Assembly (NCBI RefSeq): GCF_036898095.1
Contig: NC_090743.1
Location: forward strand, 14,628,295 to 14,692,294
Origin: Palaemon carinicauda
Taxonomy: Eukaryota > Arthropoda > Malacostraca > Decapoda > Palaemonidae
DNA: 64,000 nt
Reading direction: 5' to 3'
Position numbers and translations under genes: made by a program. Below the pieces are notes generated by a model. That model ran no database searches. It saw only the letters and a list, made by a program, of their open reading frames with translations, and had not been told where the DNA came from. This document shows, one piece after another, positions 50,466-62,138 of this stretch; the stretch's first letter is position 1; each line of letters begins with the position of its first letter.

Positions 50466-51127
50466 GATTTTTTTGAAATTTTTATTTCTTGCATTAAGTT
50501 CATATCCTCTTCGCTGTTCTCAATATCCATTGGAATTAATGAGCCACATGCATTGAAAGTTCTTTATTATTTATCACCATTTTTACTATGTATTATTACG
50601 TGGTTTCTTTTTATTTTATTTCAATTAAATGGTGTTTTGTTTGGCTCATCATCTTTTACATAGCTTAAGATATCACAAGAGAGTTAGATTTATTGACTGT
50701 TCAATGAAACTTGCAAGTATTGTTATTTGATTTCAGATGTTGAACATAATGCAGGGAAGTAGGCCTATACAAAATTCAAAAAATACAAAATTAACTTTTT
50801 TCACAGCAACAAATAATTTCTAAAACCTACATTAGTAGTCTTCAAATGTCTCCAGACATTTAAAACTTTTGCCATGAGGAGAGAAATATTAGTATTAACT
50901 ACTGTACATTGAAAGCACCACTTGAAGCCTAAAGTTGTTCTCACTCATTGTCCTCAGTTGATTATGGGTGAGAAGCAGGAGACTCATGAGGTGGGGTGCG
51001 GGAACATTGTATATTGGCAATTAGTTTGTGGTAAAGTTGTTTTCCTTGTCATATTACTGTACTGTAGTAAGGGCATTTTATTTTGTTTGATTATGCCATA
51101 AGTACTTGAGTTTGGCTTCTTTTTTTT

Positions 51128-51128
<1 letters not shown>

Positions 51129-51181
<53 letters not shown>
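51129..51181. repeat. (GT)n microsatellite
   Basis: Near-pure GT array of about 50 bases after a T run, with one GC interruption near 51134. Confidence 0.96.
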
Positions 51182-51183
<2 letters not shown>

Positions 51184-52634
51184 AAATTATAGTTTCAGAC
51201 TTCTTTGACCTTAATCACCTGCTCTGTAAGAGATTCTTTGCTAATTCTGGTTCTTCATTGATGGCTAAATTCATGCCTCCTCAAGGTTTTATTAAGGCTA
51301 CCAGGGTTATGTCAGTATGTGTACATCCTCTTTTGCTCATTCAGCTGCCACTATTGCCACACATGTGTAGTACTACTCGATGATAACCATTGTCTTTTTA
51401 AGGAGTACTTATGCATCTAGACATTTGAAGACCAGTAATTGGGCTAATTGTGAGAATTGTAATCAGATTGTGTGAAAATTTAATTTATTTTTTATTTCAT
51501 TTAGTTTAATCGTCTTCAGTAATTTTGTTAAACTACATTGAATTAAAATTAAGGAAAAATCCAACTCCATATGCCTTGAAACAAGGGCAAGATTAGATAA
51601 GCATTCTAGAATGCACAGTGATCTTGTTTTTAATTTTTATCATTTGTTAAGGTACATATCACTTAGAGCTTTATACAAGAATGCAGAAAAGCTTTTGCCG
51701 TATGTGCGACTGAAGTGGTCAGTTAACTTGACGTTAACTTTTTACTGTATTGTGTCATGTGTTTTTTAAGGAAATACTGAAATGTCCTTATGAACTTAAC
51801 TGATTCTGCCTAAAAGCAGTTTTAAACTCAAGCTGATATTCAGAATGTGTGTTCTTTAAAGCCAAAGTATCCGTTGGCTTCTAACACATCGGTCTCCTTC
51901 AGTTGCTTTACAGTGTTTTTTTGTAGACAGTAACACTCAAGCTTTCAAGAAGCCTATACAATGTAATCTCCAACTTTATGACCACTTAACTGGTAGCTCT
52001 TTCATATACATTGCCGTGAATATTGATTTTGGTAATGAATCTTCCATGCACATATGTTTATTCAGTACATTTGTATTATAGTTCCAAAATAATTGTTTTC
52101 CATTTTAAGAGTAATTATTCATCTAAAGTAATTGAATCATAAGTTGGGGGCAGTCCATTGTAGGTTTTTCCTGTGTCTGCACAATTATGAAATTTTATTT
52201 ATGCCAGGTGACAAGTAGCAATGTTATCTTTTTACTTCATTTACTCACAGTTGCTGACTGTCATTGCTTGTAGGCTTAGAGATATTTTGAATATTTCTGA
52301 AAATATGTTAACATGGATGAATTGGAGATAACTTTTTTATATACTGATTGTAATTACTCGATTGCCTCTATTATTGAATTTGAAAGTATGGGAGTAGCCT
52401 TTGAATATGTGCTATAAACTACAAAATATTAGGAAATTGGGTGTGTTATTTAGTCGTATTATTTGTTAAAAGATGATTACTGCATTCCATGATTTAGGGA
52501 ATTTATTCCATGCCATCCGCATGAGTGATATGAGGTTACTTAGGAGCGCTTACTTTAGCAATTGGAGGGATATTAGGATCCTGGCTACCAACATGATCCT
52601 CTCCCTTACAATCTAGTTTTCTAATAAAGCGACT
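51182..52634. other. unannotated intronic DNA
   Basis: AT-rich. Nothing recognised until the LINE insertion point at about 52635. Confidence 0.5.
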
Positions 52635-53458
52635 AGGATTGCAGGAAATGGAGGAGTGGAAGCAGATTTGTGTCTGAGAATGAATCACGGATATAAAGCG
52701 TTAGGGGCAGTGAAGGGAGTGATAAAGAATAGCAGGTTAGGAATGAATATAAATGGAGTTCTGTATGAGAAAGTAATTGTACCAACTGTGATGTATGGAT
52801 CAGAGTTGTGGGGAATGAAAGTGATGGAGAGACAGAAATTGAATGTGTTCAAGATGAACTGTCTGAGGAGTATGGCTGGTGTATCTCGATTAGATAGGGT
52901 TAGGAACGAAGTAGTGAGGGTAAGAATGGGTGTAAGAGATGATTTTGCAGCTACAATGGATATGAATGTGTTGAGGTGGCTTGACCATGTAGAGAGAATG
53001 AAAAGTAGCTGTCTGCTGATGAAGGTGATGAATGCAAGAGTTGATAGAAGTAAAGAGGAAGGCCAAGGTTTGGGTGGATGGATGGAGTGAAGAAAGCTCT
53101 GGGTGATAGGAGGATAGATGTGAGTGAGGCAAGGGAACATGGTAGAAACTGGAATGAATAGCGAGCGATTGTAATGCATTTCCGGTAGGCCCTACTGCTT
53201 CCTGTGGTCGCCTTGGTGACTTCTGAGGTAGCAGCAGTAAAGGATTCAGCTTATGAAACTTCATTTGTGGTGCATAACGGAGGAAGGTGGGCTGTGGAAC
53301 CTGAGCAGTACCAACCAAACTCGACTAAATCCCTCTTCAGGCTTGGAGGAGCAAAGAGAGGAAAAGTCCCCTTATGTTCTTTTTATTTTTTATGTCAGCT
53401 ACCTTCCAAAATTGGGGGAAGTGCCTTGGTATAATAGATAGATAGGATTGCGGGAATG
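52635..53458 (+). mobile_element. 3' fragment of the same LINE family, with target-site duplication
   Basis: About 800 bases of LINE 3' end. AGGATTGCAGGAAATG (52635-52650) and AGGATTGCGGGAATG (53444-53458) flank it as a target-site duplication. The 3' end reads TTGGTATAATAGATAGATAG, the same tail as the LINE at 942. Strong 5' truncation during insertion explains the short length. Confidence 0.88.
52650..53090 (+). pseudogene. LINE ORF2 C-terminal fragment
   Basis: It encodes LGAVKGVIKNSRLGMNINGV, VPTVMYGSELWGMKVMERQ, CLRSMAGVSRLDRVRNEVVR and DMNVLRWLDHVERM, aligned to the last quarter of the ORF at 1205-3475. The catalytic RT core is absent. The frame is lost near 53045 relative to the other copy (GRPRFGWMDG is not in frame). 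Confidence 0.88.
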
Positions 53459-53714
53459 CAAGGACTTGGCAGCAGAAAGGTCTAAAGTAATTGAAGAATT
53501 CAAGGCTCTGCGAAGTGCTTTCCAATCTGTACTGCACAGCAAAATTTCAGAACCCTTACTAAAAGTAACACTAGACGCAACTTGGGCAGTGAGGTTAGGT
53601 TTGGCAACTGACTATTTTTTATCTGAATTACTGCTTTTAAGATATGATTTACTGAATTCTGAATTAACAATAGAATCTAGCGATGTCAAGACCTTTGAAG
53701 CTCGTCATTATTAA
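53459..53714 (+). pseudogene. unknown ORF fragment interrupted by the LINE
   Basis: Directly after the LINE, an open frame encodes CKDLAAERSKVIEEFKALRS, TLDATWAVRLGLATDYFLSE and LLLLRYDLLNSEL, and ends at 53714. If the LINE and one copy of its target duplication are removed, the frame extends upstream to about 52600 (FLIKRLGLQE). The residues are helical-looking and not low complexity, but I do not recognise the family. It may be an old gene, retrogene or transposon piece. A further open stretch with no known motif lies at 54217-54480. Confidence 0.35.
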
Positions 53715-55664
53715 AATTAGCTGATTATGTGAATTATTAAATGTGGAGGCATATCATTATCATCATCATCTACACAATAATCAAATTGCATAGTCTTCAA
53801 TGGGTTTTCCCTTCAGTGCTTTGAACTTTTAACATGACTGGCAACCAATTAAACAATTTCCATGTGAGGACCAGTTAGGTAAAAGCACTTCCTCCCAATG
53901 GCTGTTTTTTTAAATGACAGTATTGTCCTGAACACTATACATGAAGAGAATATGGATCTTGATCTCATTGAAACACGACATTTGATGTAGTAATTACTAG
54001 CAAATCCTAGGAAAGACATCTTAATGGCATAGTAATAAGTAAACAATATGATTTACACTGTGTTGACCGAGAAACTGTAATGCATTAGGACCATTGGGGA
54101 AGGTTCATAGAAATAAATTTTATTATTAAAGGTCAGTTTTTCATCATGAAAGGCATTGGAGCCTAATAAAACCAGAAAAGATTTTTGTACATGGGCTAAA
54201 TAATGTCCAAAAATATATGCAGCATCTAATAAGAAAAAGGCAGATATCCCTTATGATGCTTACAGGAGGTCCAAGTCATAGCATAGATGCATCCACAAAA
54301 GCAGTTTTTAAGATTTTTGTTTGGGTAGCATCTCTTAGAAAGGCTTTTCATCATCATCGTAAATGTTTGTGTCAGTTCTTTCCTTTTAAGGGCATAGATG
54401 TAAATAAGTTGTCTCCTGCAGTTATTGACTCTGTCAATAATTGCAAAATTAAAGTCTTATATTTAACTTTGGCACGATGACATACAATCAGCAACTTATG
54501 TTTATTGACGTACAGTATGTGCAATCTCTATTGAGTAGGAATTAGAAAATTTTCTCTTGATGAATAAGGCAAAAATGTAATTCAATCTACTTATTGGATG
54601 TGTTATATTCTATTTCTTGTTCAGTGTCCCAGAAATAATAGTTACAGTACTCCCTTTATTTTAGCCGAGAAAGAATCCGAACAAAGCCCGTCCTAGTGTG
54701 TGTGTTTCCCTGCAGGATATTAGTAGAAAATTATGTCTTTAAGATGCTGGCTAATCTTATGCAGATAATGTTAGAGAGAAAGAACTGTGGTCTAGAAACT
54801 GAAAATGACAGTGATGACAGCAATATTTAAAAAAAAAAGTGATTTGAATGAAAGAGCCTGAGATGAAAAAAAGTATGCACATCTTAAAGATGTGATAACA
54901 TGAAGACAAGGTAAAAGCTTTTTTTCTACTTCAGATAGTTGGACAGATGGTTAGAGTTTTATTTCAATGAAATGTGAATTTGTAAGGGAAGCAGAAATTG
55001 TAAGCTATTTTTGTAATGTAGGTAACAAAGATATATGCTGAAATTATCACCATCTTTTTATCTTCACTTTTTCTTTACTTTGTAGTCTTACATCTTTAGT
55101 TTTCATGCTAATGTGCTAAATGTGGCCAATTTTCTACAAACTCTTATGTTATTATTAGTCCAGATTTGTGGTCTTCAAATCTCCCTGATATTATTCTTAT
55201 AATTCAAGACTAAAGGGTAATTATAGTACCCCTATGTCTGTGGCTATGAAGCCATGGATCTTCAGCAGTTAGCTGCCTTGCTTTGTGCGTGAAATATTAT
55301 TTACAATTCTCAGCATAATGCCAAGAGCCTTCCTGATTCATTGCAGAATCACCTAAAAATCATTAATTTGTTTAATTCATTTACTGTACTGTACTTAGTT
55401 GCCTTTTTATGTACTGATAATAATATCTTAGTAAGGAGATTTCATCTTTTTGGTTGGTCTTTTTTCAAGGATTGATTGTATTCATCATCATCATCTCATG
55501 AAAGCTTTATTTTTCCATCATTTTTTGTGTTTGGTGGATTTCGTATTTTGGTTTACATGGTGTTGGTAAGTTAAGTACTTAATGACGGGTGATCTAAGAA
55601 GCTGATTTTCTGAATTTAGTTAAATTTTTTTTAGTGTTGAGCTAACTTTTGGTTTTGTGGGTGC
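53715..55664. other. unannotated intronic DNA
   Basis: AT-rich. The open stretch at 54217-54480 has no recognisable domain. Nothing else is supported. Confidence 0.5.
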
Positions 55665-55876
55665 TTAAGGGGCCCGGCCGGAATGCAAATACACTACTGT
55701 ATACGGGGGTATTGGAAGAAAAACACAAAATCCAGAAAAAAATTGACCTTTGTATGGCAATGGAGAATGCGTATACGAAATATTTTGTCAAAATTCCTCT
55801 TACTTTCATAGTTACAGGGTAATTCGTAAAAGTAACTCAATTAACCAAAACCATTGTTCCCTACAAGAAAATTCAG

Positions 55877-56068
55877 AACACGAATACTTACCTCGAACTA
55901 CTTTCTTAGGAGGTCACTGGTGATCTCTCTCTGCCGACCAGAGTTTTGAGTAGTTACCCCCCCACTCCGCGCTCTAAGTAGCCTTACCCCCAGCATCAAG
56001 GAATGTGCCCCGAGGGTAGGATTAAGGTAGGTCACTAGCTTGCTGGGTCAGCATCGTCATTAAGTTCT
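55877..56068 (+). repeat. DIRS-C left inverted terminal repeat
   Basis: Inverse of 62139-62358, beginning AACACGAATACTTACCTCG. The ICR suggests the element may begin slightly earlier, at TTGTTCC (55854), with 18 extra bases at this end relative to the ICR. Confidence 0.88.
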
Positions 56069-56247
56069 CTGGTCGCGAGGCGTTAACAACCCTCGCTCTC
56101 GTATCTCTGTCGATCCTTTGTGTGCGTTCTGTGTCCCACGTGTTCCCAGCGTGGCAACTTGCGTTTTTCCAGTGTGCTTTCCCAAGTGTTCATGTGCGTT
56201 CACTTTTCAACCGTGTGGTTACCCAGTGTTTTAATTGATTTCCTTAA

Positions 56248-58753
56248 ATGCTTGTGTCGTGCGTTGTGTGCGTTATGGAGCAGATTCGCCGTTGTCCTGG
56301 GCCTAGAGCCGGGAAATCGTGTGGAGCGTTCCTCTCCAAGCCCAAAGTAGATCCTCACTCCCTTTGTTCCTCCTGTAGGGGTAAAGTTTGCTCGTCAGCA
56401 GACACGTGCCCCGAGTGCGTAGACTGGAGCGATATACAGTGGGTACGTTACGGTACCAAGAAGAGGAAATCAGCAAAACTTTCCCCCAGGAAAATTAGTG
56501 TTTCCTCGCCGATACCGTCACCCAGTGAGCGGTCCGACGGGGTCTCGGTTTCGCCATCCCCTACACAAATTAGGGGACGAGGTAAGTCTAGTGTGGTGGA
56601 TGAGCAAGGCGTCCTATCCCAGGAGCCCAGTGTTAGTGCAGTGCCAATAGCGGGCCCCTCTAGGGCTAGTGAAAGACCCAGTAGTGCGTCCGGAGAGTCG
56701 GCCCTTGTGCTCGGGGGGCACGCTTCCTCCGATGACCCCTTGTGGGGTAGTAACGCAGTCTCAGTGTCACCGCCGCCCTCGTGGGCCTGTGCTTCTGGCT
56801 CCTCTTTAGGGGGAGATAACCAGAGTAAAGTTCGACCTGCAGGTAACGATGCCTACGGTTGGAGGCTCCCGAAGACGCCGGGTAGGTCACCCCTGAGGAT
56901 GGATGTAGCCCTGGATCCCTGGCTCCCGGTCATGGAACGGTTTGAGTCGTTCCCAACCCTCCCCACGGAAGTTCCCGATGACTTCCTCCAGCCCTCGACC
57001 TCTGGCATTCAACGCCCGAAGAAGTCCCCCGCAGTCCCCGCTACCAGCCGACACGTGGTGAACACAGTGTCGTCTGGCTCATCGGACATCTATTCCTCGT
57101 CAGAGGAAGAGGTCAGGGTGAAACACCGCCGTCGAAGGGAGCGGTCCAGGACCGAGCGTTCCCGGTCGTTGTCGCGCTCTCGTTATAGCAGGAAGCGCTC
57201 CCGCTCCCCGAGCCGTAAGTATAGGAGAAGTGTATCTCCCGGGGGCGCCTGGATCTACGTATCGTCGCGGGAATTTAAGGTGCTTCGTTCCCCGGACCAC
57301 CAGTCCAGTGAGCGGTCCCCAAGGCGCCCGCCCTCCAAGCACAGCCTTGACCCTCGCGACCTGGCTCGCAGGAAAGACCTCTCAATTAAGCATAAGTCCT
57401 CGAGGCCTCCGGTTCACCCCGCCCAGCGGGGGGAAACGCGCTTCTTACCAGGCAGCCAGGCCGAACTAGCCCAGCTGGTGCGGCCTTCAAGTCGGAAGGA
57501 ACGGTTCCCGCTGTCGGGTCAGCCCCCGGGAACCGCGCCCTCAGCACCCTGAGCCTTCGGGCGTACGAGAGTCCCCGCTGAACCAGCGGTGCCTACGCTA
57601 TCCCGAGCCCCTGGTGCGGTCTTACCCGCAGATGAGGTCCAGTACCTCGGCAGGACGGCGCCCCTGGCCCCGAGGGCTAGGCGTCCAGTCGGCGTGCCCG
57701 GTAAACCGGCTCCCCCGCCCCAGGGCGAGACCTCGGCTGACGGGGGGGGAGGGCTCCCCGACGGAAGACTCCGCCTATAGGAGAGTGGTTAGCCTGATCA
57801 GAAGGCACCACGAAATAGCGGAACCTGCAGCTACAGATGGAGATTCCTGGAGGTCGAGCCTGCTGAGAATTATGCAAACTCCCTCCCAACCTAAGTCGTC
57901 CTTGGCACTCCCTCTGGCCCGAGACCTAGTTCTAGGGCAAGAGTACATTGACAAATTGGTGGCCAGCAATGCCGAGGCTCCCAAGACCCAGAGTCCCTCT
58001 AAATTACTCCAGGGCCTCAAAAACCAAGGGAAGGTCTATGTGCCCGAAGGACGTCGCCCAGGTCCTTGTAAAGTGGAGACGGCCGTGGACATTCTGAGCC
58101 AAGGCGTCTCTGACGACAGAGCCTCTTCGGCCCCAGTCTGTTTCTCACCAGCAGAGGCCTCCATGATGGAGGAGATGTCGCGAGACTTGGTTAACGTCTC
58201 CTCTTGGCTAGACTGGTGGGCTTCCACGTTGGTGGGTGTTCAAGCCTCCTACGACCCCGAGGACCTTGACCAGCAAGGCCTAATGAGGGACCTTATTACC
58301 TCCGGGGGTAAAACCTTCAAGTTCTTAACATATCAGTCTCTCGCCCTTACAGCCAACTGGGTTCTCCGTAAGAGAGACACTGTTCTTACGAAAGTGTCTC
58401 GGAAGGTACCGGACAGGGAGGCGCGAGCAATTCGCAGCCTCCCCCTGTGGGGAGAGTGTCTGTTTCCTCTGAAAGAGCTAGAGGCCTTAATGGAAAAGGT
58501 CTCGAAAAAGAAGGAGGCCAACGTCACCAGACCGGCAACTTCAAGGAGACCTCCATACAAGAGGTCCGTCTCGGACAGCGCCGCGACGCCCCAAGCCTCT
58601 TCCAGCACTACGAGGAGAGAGGCCCCCTCTTCCTCCTGGTCCTCAACTCCGCAACCCTCCCGCAGGGGAGCTGCAGCTCCCTCAAGCTCCTTCAGGTCGG
58701 GTTACTCCGCTTCTAGGAGAGGCAGATCAGGCCGCCCCTCTAGAAGAAGGTAG
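56248..58753 (+). pseudogene. DIRS-C gag, two lesions
   Basis: Frame 1 opens with MEQIRRCPGPRAGKSCGAFL (56274 on), then VDPHSLCSSCRGKVCSSADT and CPECVDWSDIQW, a Cys-rich cluster conserved in the other DIRS gags here. An Arg/Ser-dipeptide domain follows (57120-57240: RSRTERSRSLSRSRYSRKRS). A TGA at 57550-57552 interrupts the frame; after it, gag-like coding continues in the same frame to the G8 run at 57742-57749, where reading shifts to a frame that runs to 58753. That part has the conserved DLVNVSSWLDWWASTLVG and DPEDLDQQGLMRDLI and a basic Arg/Ser-rich end. Probable role: nucleic-acid binding and particle formation. One substitution and one small indel account for the breaks. Confidence 0.85.
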
Positions 58754-58754
58754 A

Positions 58755-60633
58755 GTGGGAGGCCCCCTATCCCCGCCCAAGCCTCGGGTTGGGGGATGCC
58801 TCAGACAACATTGGCAAGCATGGAAGGCTCAAGGGGCAAAGCCTTGGACAGTGTCCGTCCTAAAGGAGGGCTACAGACTCCCGTTCCTGACGAATCCACC
58901 CCCTCTTATTCCGGCCAACCGGACGGAATGGCTAGCTCCCAAAGATCCGTTAAAGAGGACCGCCCTTCAAGAGGAGGTATCCTCCATGTTAGAAAAGGGC
59001 GCCATGGAAGAAGTTCCTCTCCCAGGGCCAGGTTTCTACAGTCGCCTGTTCCTGGTAGAGAAAGCGACGGGGGGGTGGAGACCGGTTATAGATCTGTCAG
59101 CTCTCAACAAGTTCGTTAAGAAGCCGGACTTCAAGATAGACACGCCAAAGTCAGTCCTGCTGTCCTTGAGGGAGAAAGATTTTATGATGACCGTCGACCT
59201 CAAGGACGCATACTTCCAAATTCCGATCCACCCCTCGAGTCGGAAGTTCCTCCGGGTGAAATGGGGTTCCCAGATCCTGCAATTCAGGACTCTTTGCTTC
59301 GGTTTGTCAACAGCGCCCCAGGTGTTCACGAGAGTCTTCACGACTGTCTCAGTGTGGGCTCACGAACGTGGCATCCGCCTTATTAGATACCTGGACGACT
59401 GGTTGCTCCTTTCCGCCTCAAAGGCCCTCTTGGAGGAACAAGGGAGAAGTCTCCTTCAGTTTTGCAGAGATCTGGGGATTGTCATCAACCCAAAGAAGTC
59501 AAATCTATCCCCGTCCACCAGAATGAACTACATGGGGATGACATTGGACACCATTCAAGGAAAAGTTTTCCCTTCGGAGGACAGGATAAAGAACCTCAGG
59601 CACATCATCCAGCCGTTCCTATCAGAACAACCCAGGAGAGCGAAAGACTGGCAGAGGGTGATAGGCCACCGGGTCTTATTGGAGAAACTAGTTCCCCAAG
59701 GGAGGATAAAGCTCAGATCCATTCAATGGAATCTCAAGAACCTCTGGTGCCAGACAGACTCACAACAAGTGCTAATTCGAGTCCTTCCAGACACAAGACC
59801 CTCCCTGGAATGGTGGCACTGCCAGTCGAACTCCCTCAAGGGGATGCCCTTCGGGACCAGCCCTCCAGAATTACTTCTGTTCACAGACGCCTCCAACCAA
59901 GGATGGGGAGCCCACCTCCTCGACGGGACGGCACGAGGTACCTGGTTGGAAGGGGAAAAGCAACTCCACATCAATGTCCTGGAGTTGAAAGCAGTCCAGA
60001 AGGCGTGCTTACACTTCGCAAGTCTGCTAAAGGGAAACACCGTGGCGTTGATGTGCGACAACGCCACGGTAGTAGCATACATAAAGAAGCAGGGAGGCTT
60101 GAAATCGAGGGAGTTGTGCGATCTCACCATAGAGATTCTGAATTGGGAAGAAAAACGTTCTGGCCGACGGCCTCAGCAGAATGGGCCAGATAGTAGGGAC
60201 AGAGTGGTCCCTCCTCCCAGAAGTAGCCAGGCTCGTCATTCAGCGTTGGGGTTCCCCGGTGATGGACCTCTTTGCAACGAAACTCAACGCCCAACTCCCA
60301 GTCTATTGCTCCCCTGTACCAGACCCGAAAGCAGCCTTGGAAGACGCCTTTCAGCACAAGTGGGACAATCTGGATGTGTACGCTTTTCCCCCCTTCACGT
60401 TGATAAGACAAGTGCTCAACAGAGTAAGGGCCGCCCGAAACCTAAAGATGACTTTGGTAGCGCCCTGGTGGCCGGAGAGGGAGTGGTTCGCAGACCTAAA
60501 AGACCTAACGAGTCACCCGCCGTGGCCTCTACCCGCCAGGTCAGACCTTCTGCACCAGCCTCATTTTCTCAAGCTCCACGACAACCCACTCTCCCTTCGT
60601 CTTCACGCCTGGATACTATCCAGCGGCTCCTGA
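58755..60633 (+). pseudogene. DIRS-C reverse transcriptase / RNase H / connector
   Basis: The RT frame opens 2 bases after the gag stop. Motifs: GGWRPVIDLSALNKFV (about residue 112), VDLKDAYFQIPIHPSSRKFL (first Asp, about 150), GLSTAPQVFTRV, and RYLDDWLLL (YLDD at 59388-59399, residues 212-215). RNase H: LLFTDASNQGWGAHL (Asp, about 377), HINVLELKAV (Glu, about 409) and MCDNATVVAYI (Asp, about 434). After EILNWEEK (about 60153) the true frame changes; NVLADGLSR and the connector (VMDLFATKLNAQLPVY, WDNLDVYAFPPFTL, VAPWWPEREWF) lie in frame 1 to 60633. The segment matching ARFIPGKR of DIRS-B is missing, so a short deletion broke the protein. The connector is described in some DIRS as a Dam-like methyltransferase domain; I cannot confirm that. 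Confidence 0.9.
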
Positions 60634-61655
60634 AGAAGGAAGGTTATTCTCCCTCCACGGCTAAGAGAATGTCTCTATACCCGAGAAAGTCGTCAGCCGC
60701 GATATACCAGGCAAAATGGGCCTCCTTCACGAAGTGGTGCTCTGAGAGGCACATTAGACCTCTTAAGGCCTCTGTCCCAGACATAGCAGATTTTCTGGTG
60801 TTTCTCAGGGACAAAGTAGGGATGTCAATCCCAGCCATAAAAGGGGTTCGGGCTGCCTTAGGCCAAGTCTTCCTCCTGAAGGGCATCGACCTGGGGGCCT
60901 CGAGACACATAGCGATGCTTGTCAAAAGCTTCGAGCAGTCTTGCCCCCCTCAGGCGAGGAGGGTGCCCCAGTGGGACTTAGCCAAGGTCCTGAAGATGCT
61001 GTGTCGTCCCCCCTTTGAACCCTTGAAGGATATCGTAGACAAAGATCTCACCCTCAAGGCCGTCTTCTTGCTGGCCTTAGCGTCCACTAAGAGAGTGGGA
61101 GAGATCCATGGTCTGTCATACGACGTCTCTCACTCAAAGGGGTGGAAAGAAGTATCCTTCAAGTTCGTGCCTTCTTTTGTGGCCAAGACTTAGAACCCAG
61201 CAGTCTGGGACCCGAGGTTTGAAGGTTTCTCAATCCCTGCCATCCCTAAGACAGGTAATGCAGAAGACTTAAAATTGTGCCTAGTGCGAACAATTAGAAA
61301 ATACCTGGAAAGGACAGCGCATCTCCGACCAGGCATCAAGAGCCTCTTCGTTTCCACAGGTATTAATAAGAAACAAGTTTCCAAAAACACCATCTCCTTC
61401 TGGTTGAGACAGGTTATCGCCAGAACCTACAAGGAGGCTGGCATGGCAGTGCCAGGCACTCCCAGACCTCATGACATCAGGGGCCTGAGCACCTCCTTAG
61501 CCTTTGAGAAAAACATGGCAGTAGGGCAAATTCTGCGAGCAGGTACTTGGTCGAACCAGTCAACCTTTACTGCCCACTACCTCAAGGACTACTCAAGAAA
61601 ATCCTTGGACGGGTTCTCCATTGGAACAGTCATCTCCGCCCTCCAAGCGGTGTAA
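60570..61655 (+). pseudogene. DIRS-C tyrosine recombinase, single nonsense codon
   Basis: It overlaps the end of the connector in another frame, a usual DIRS arrangement. N-terminal domain: SSRLDTIQRLLKKEGYS, AAIYQAKWASFTKW, VPDIADFLVFLRDK, IPAIKGVRAALGQVF. Catalytic domain: ASTKRVGEIHGLSYD (first Arg, codon 61090-61092), PRPHDIRGLSTSLAF (His 61470-61472, Arg 61479-61481) and FTAHYLKDYS (Tyr 61578-61580). A TAG at 61191-61193 interrupts an otherwise open frame that continues to 61655. DIRS-B has a Gln codon at the aligned position, so one C-to-T change explains the break. The enzyme would insert circular DNA copies. Confidence 0.93.
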
Positions 61656-61969
61656 CGGTAAAACTCCAGGCGCATTCAAGACTAGCGACCGGTAGGCACA
61701 AGTGCGGTTTTCCTACCTCCTACCCAGTTGCTTACTTGCCTCTTCGGGGAGTACCGTCTGTTCCCAGAAAATAACACATTCTTCACGACTACGCGTCGAG
61801 AAGGAACGTCAAAAGAAGTTTTTCAAAGGGTGAGTACTTAAACACTAACGTGAATTTTTGTGTAGTTACCCAAGCTTCCGCTCTCTAGTAGGTCCCGTTA
61901 TCCAGAGGCCTGTTGGCCTCCACGGCCGGGTCAGTGGGTCAGAATAGCACTCCCTCCTCCTAAAGTGTA

Positions 61970-62060
61970 AGTCTCCTAAGAAAGTAGTTCGAGGTAAGTA
62001 TTCGTGTTGGAACAAATCAAAAATTTTAAGTAATTTTTATTTTTCCTAACATACTTACCG
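61970..62060 (+). other. DIRS-C internal complementary region
   Basis: CTCCTAAGAAAGTAGTTCGA and GGTAAGTATTCGTGTT (61972-62008) complement the left end. ATCAAAAATTTTAAGTAATT and CTAACATACTTACCGAG (62016-62060) complement the right end. Seven bases separate the two parts, about what a circle junction would hold. Confidence 0.88.
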
Positions 62061-62138
62061 AGAACTACTTTCGGGTAATGGCCCTCATTTCCTTCCCCGA
62101 GTGCCTCTCTTCCCTTGCTAGCATTATGCTAATTCAAT

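Noticed and set aside
56666..57342. Minus-strand frames over DIRS-C gag
   Set aside because: High GC content gives long antisense open frames; they have no motif and oppose a convincing gag frame.
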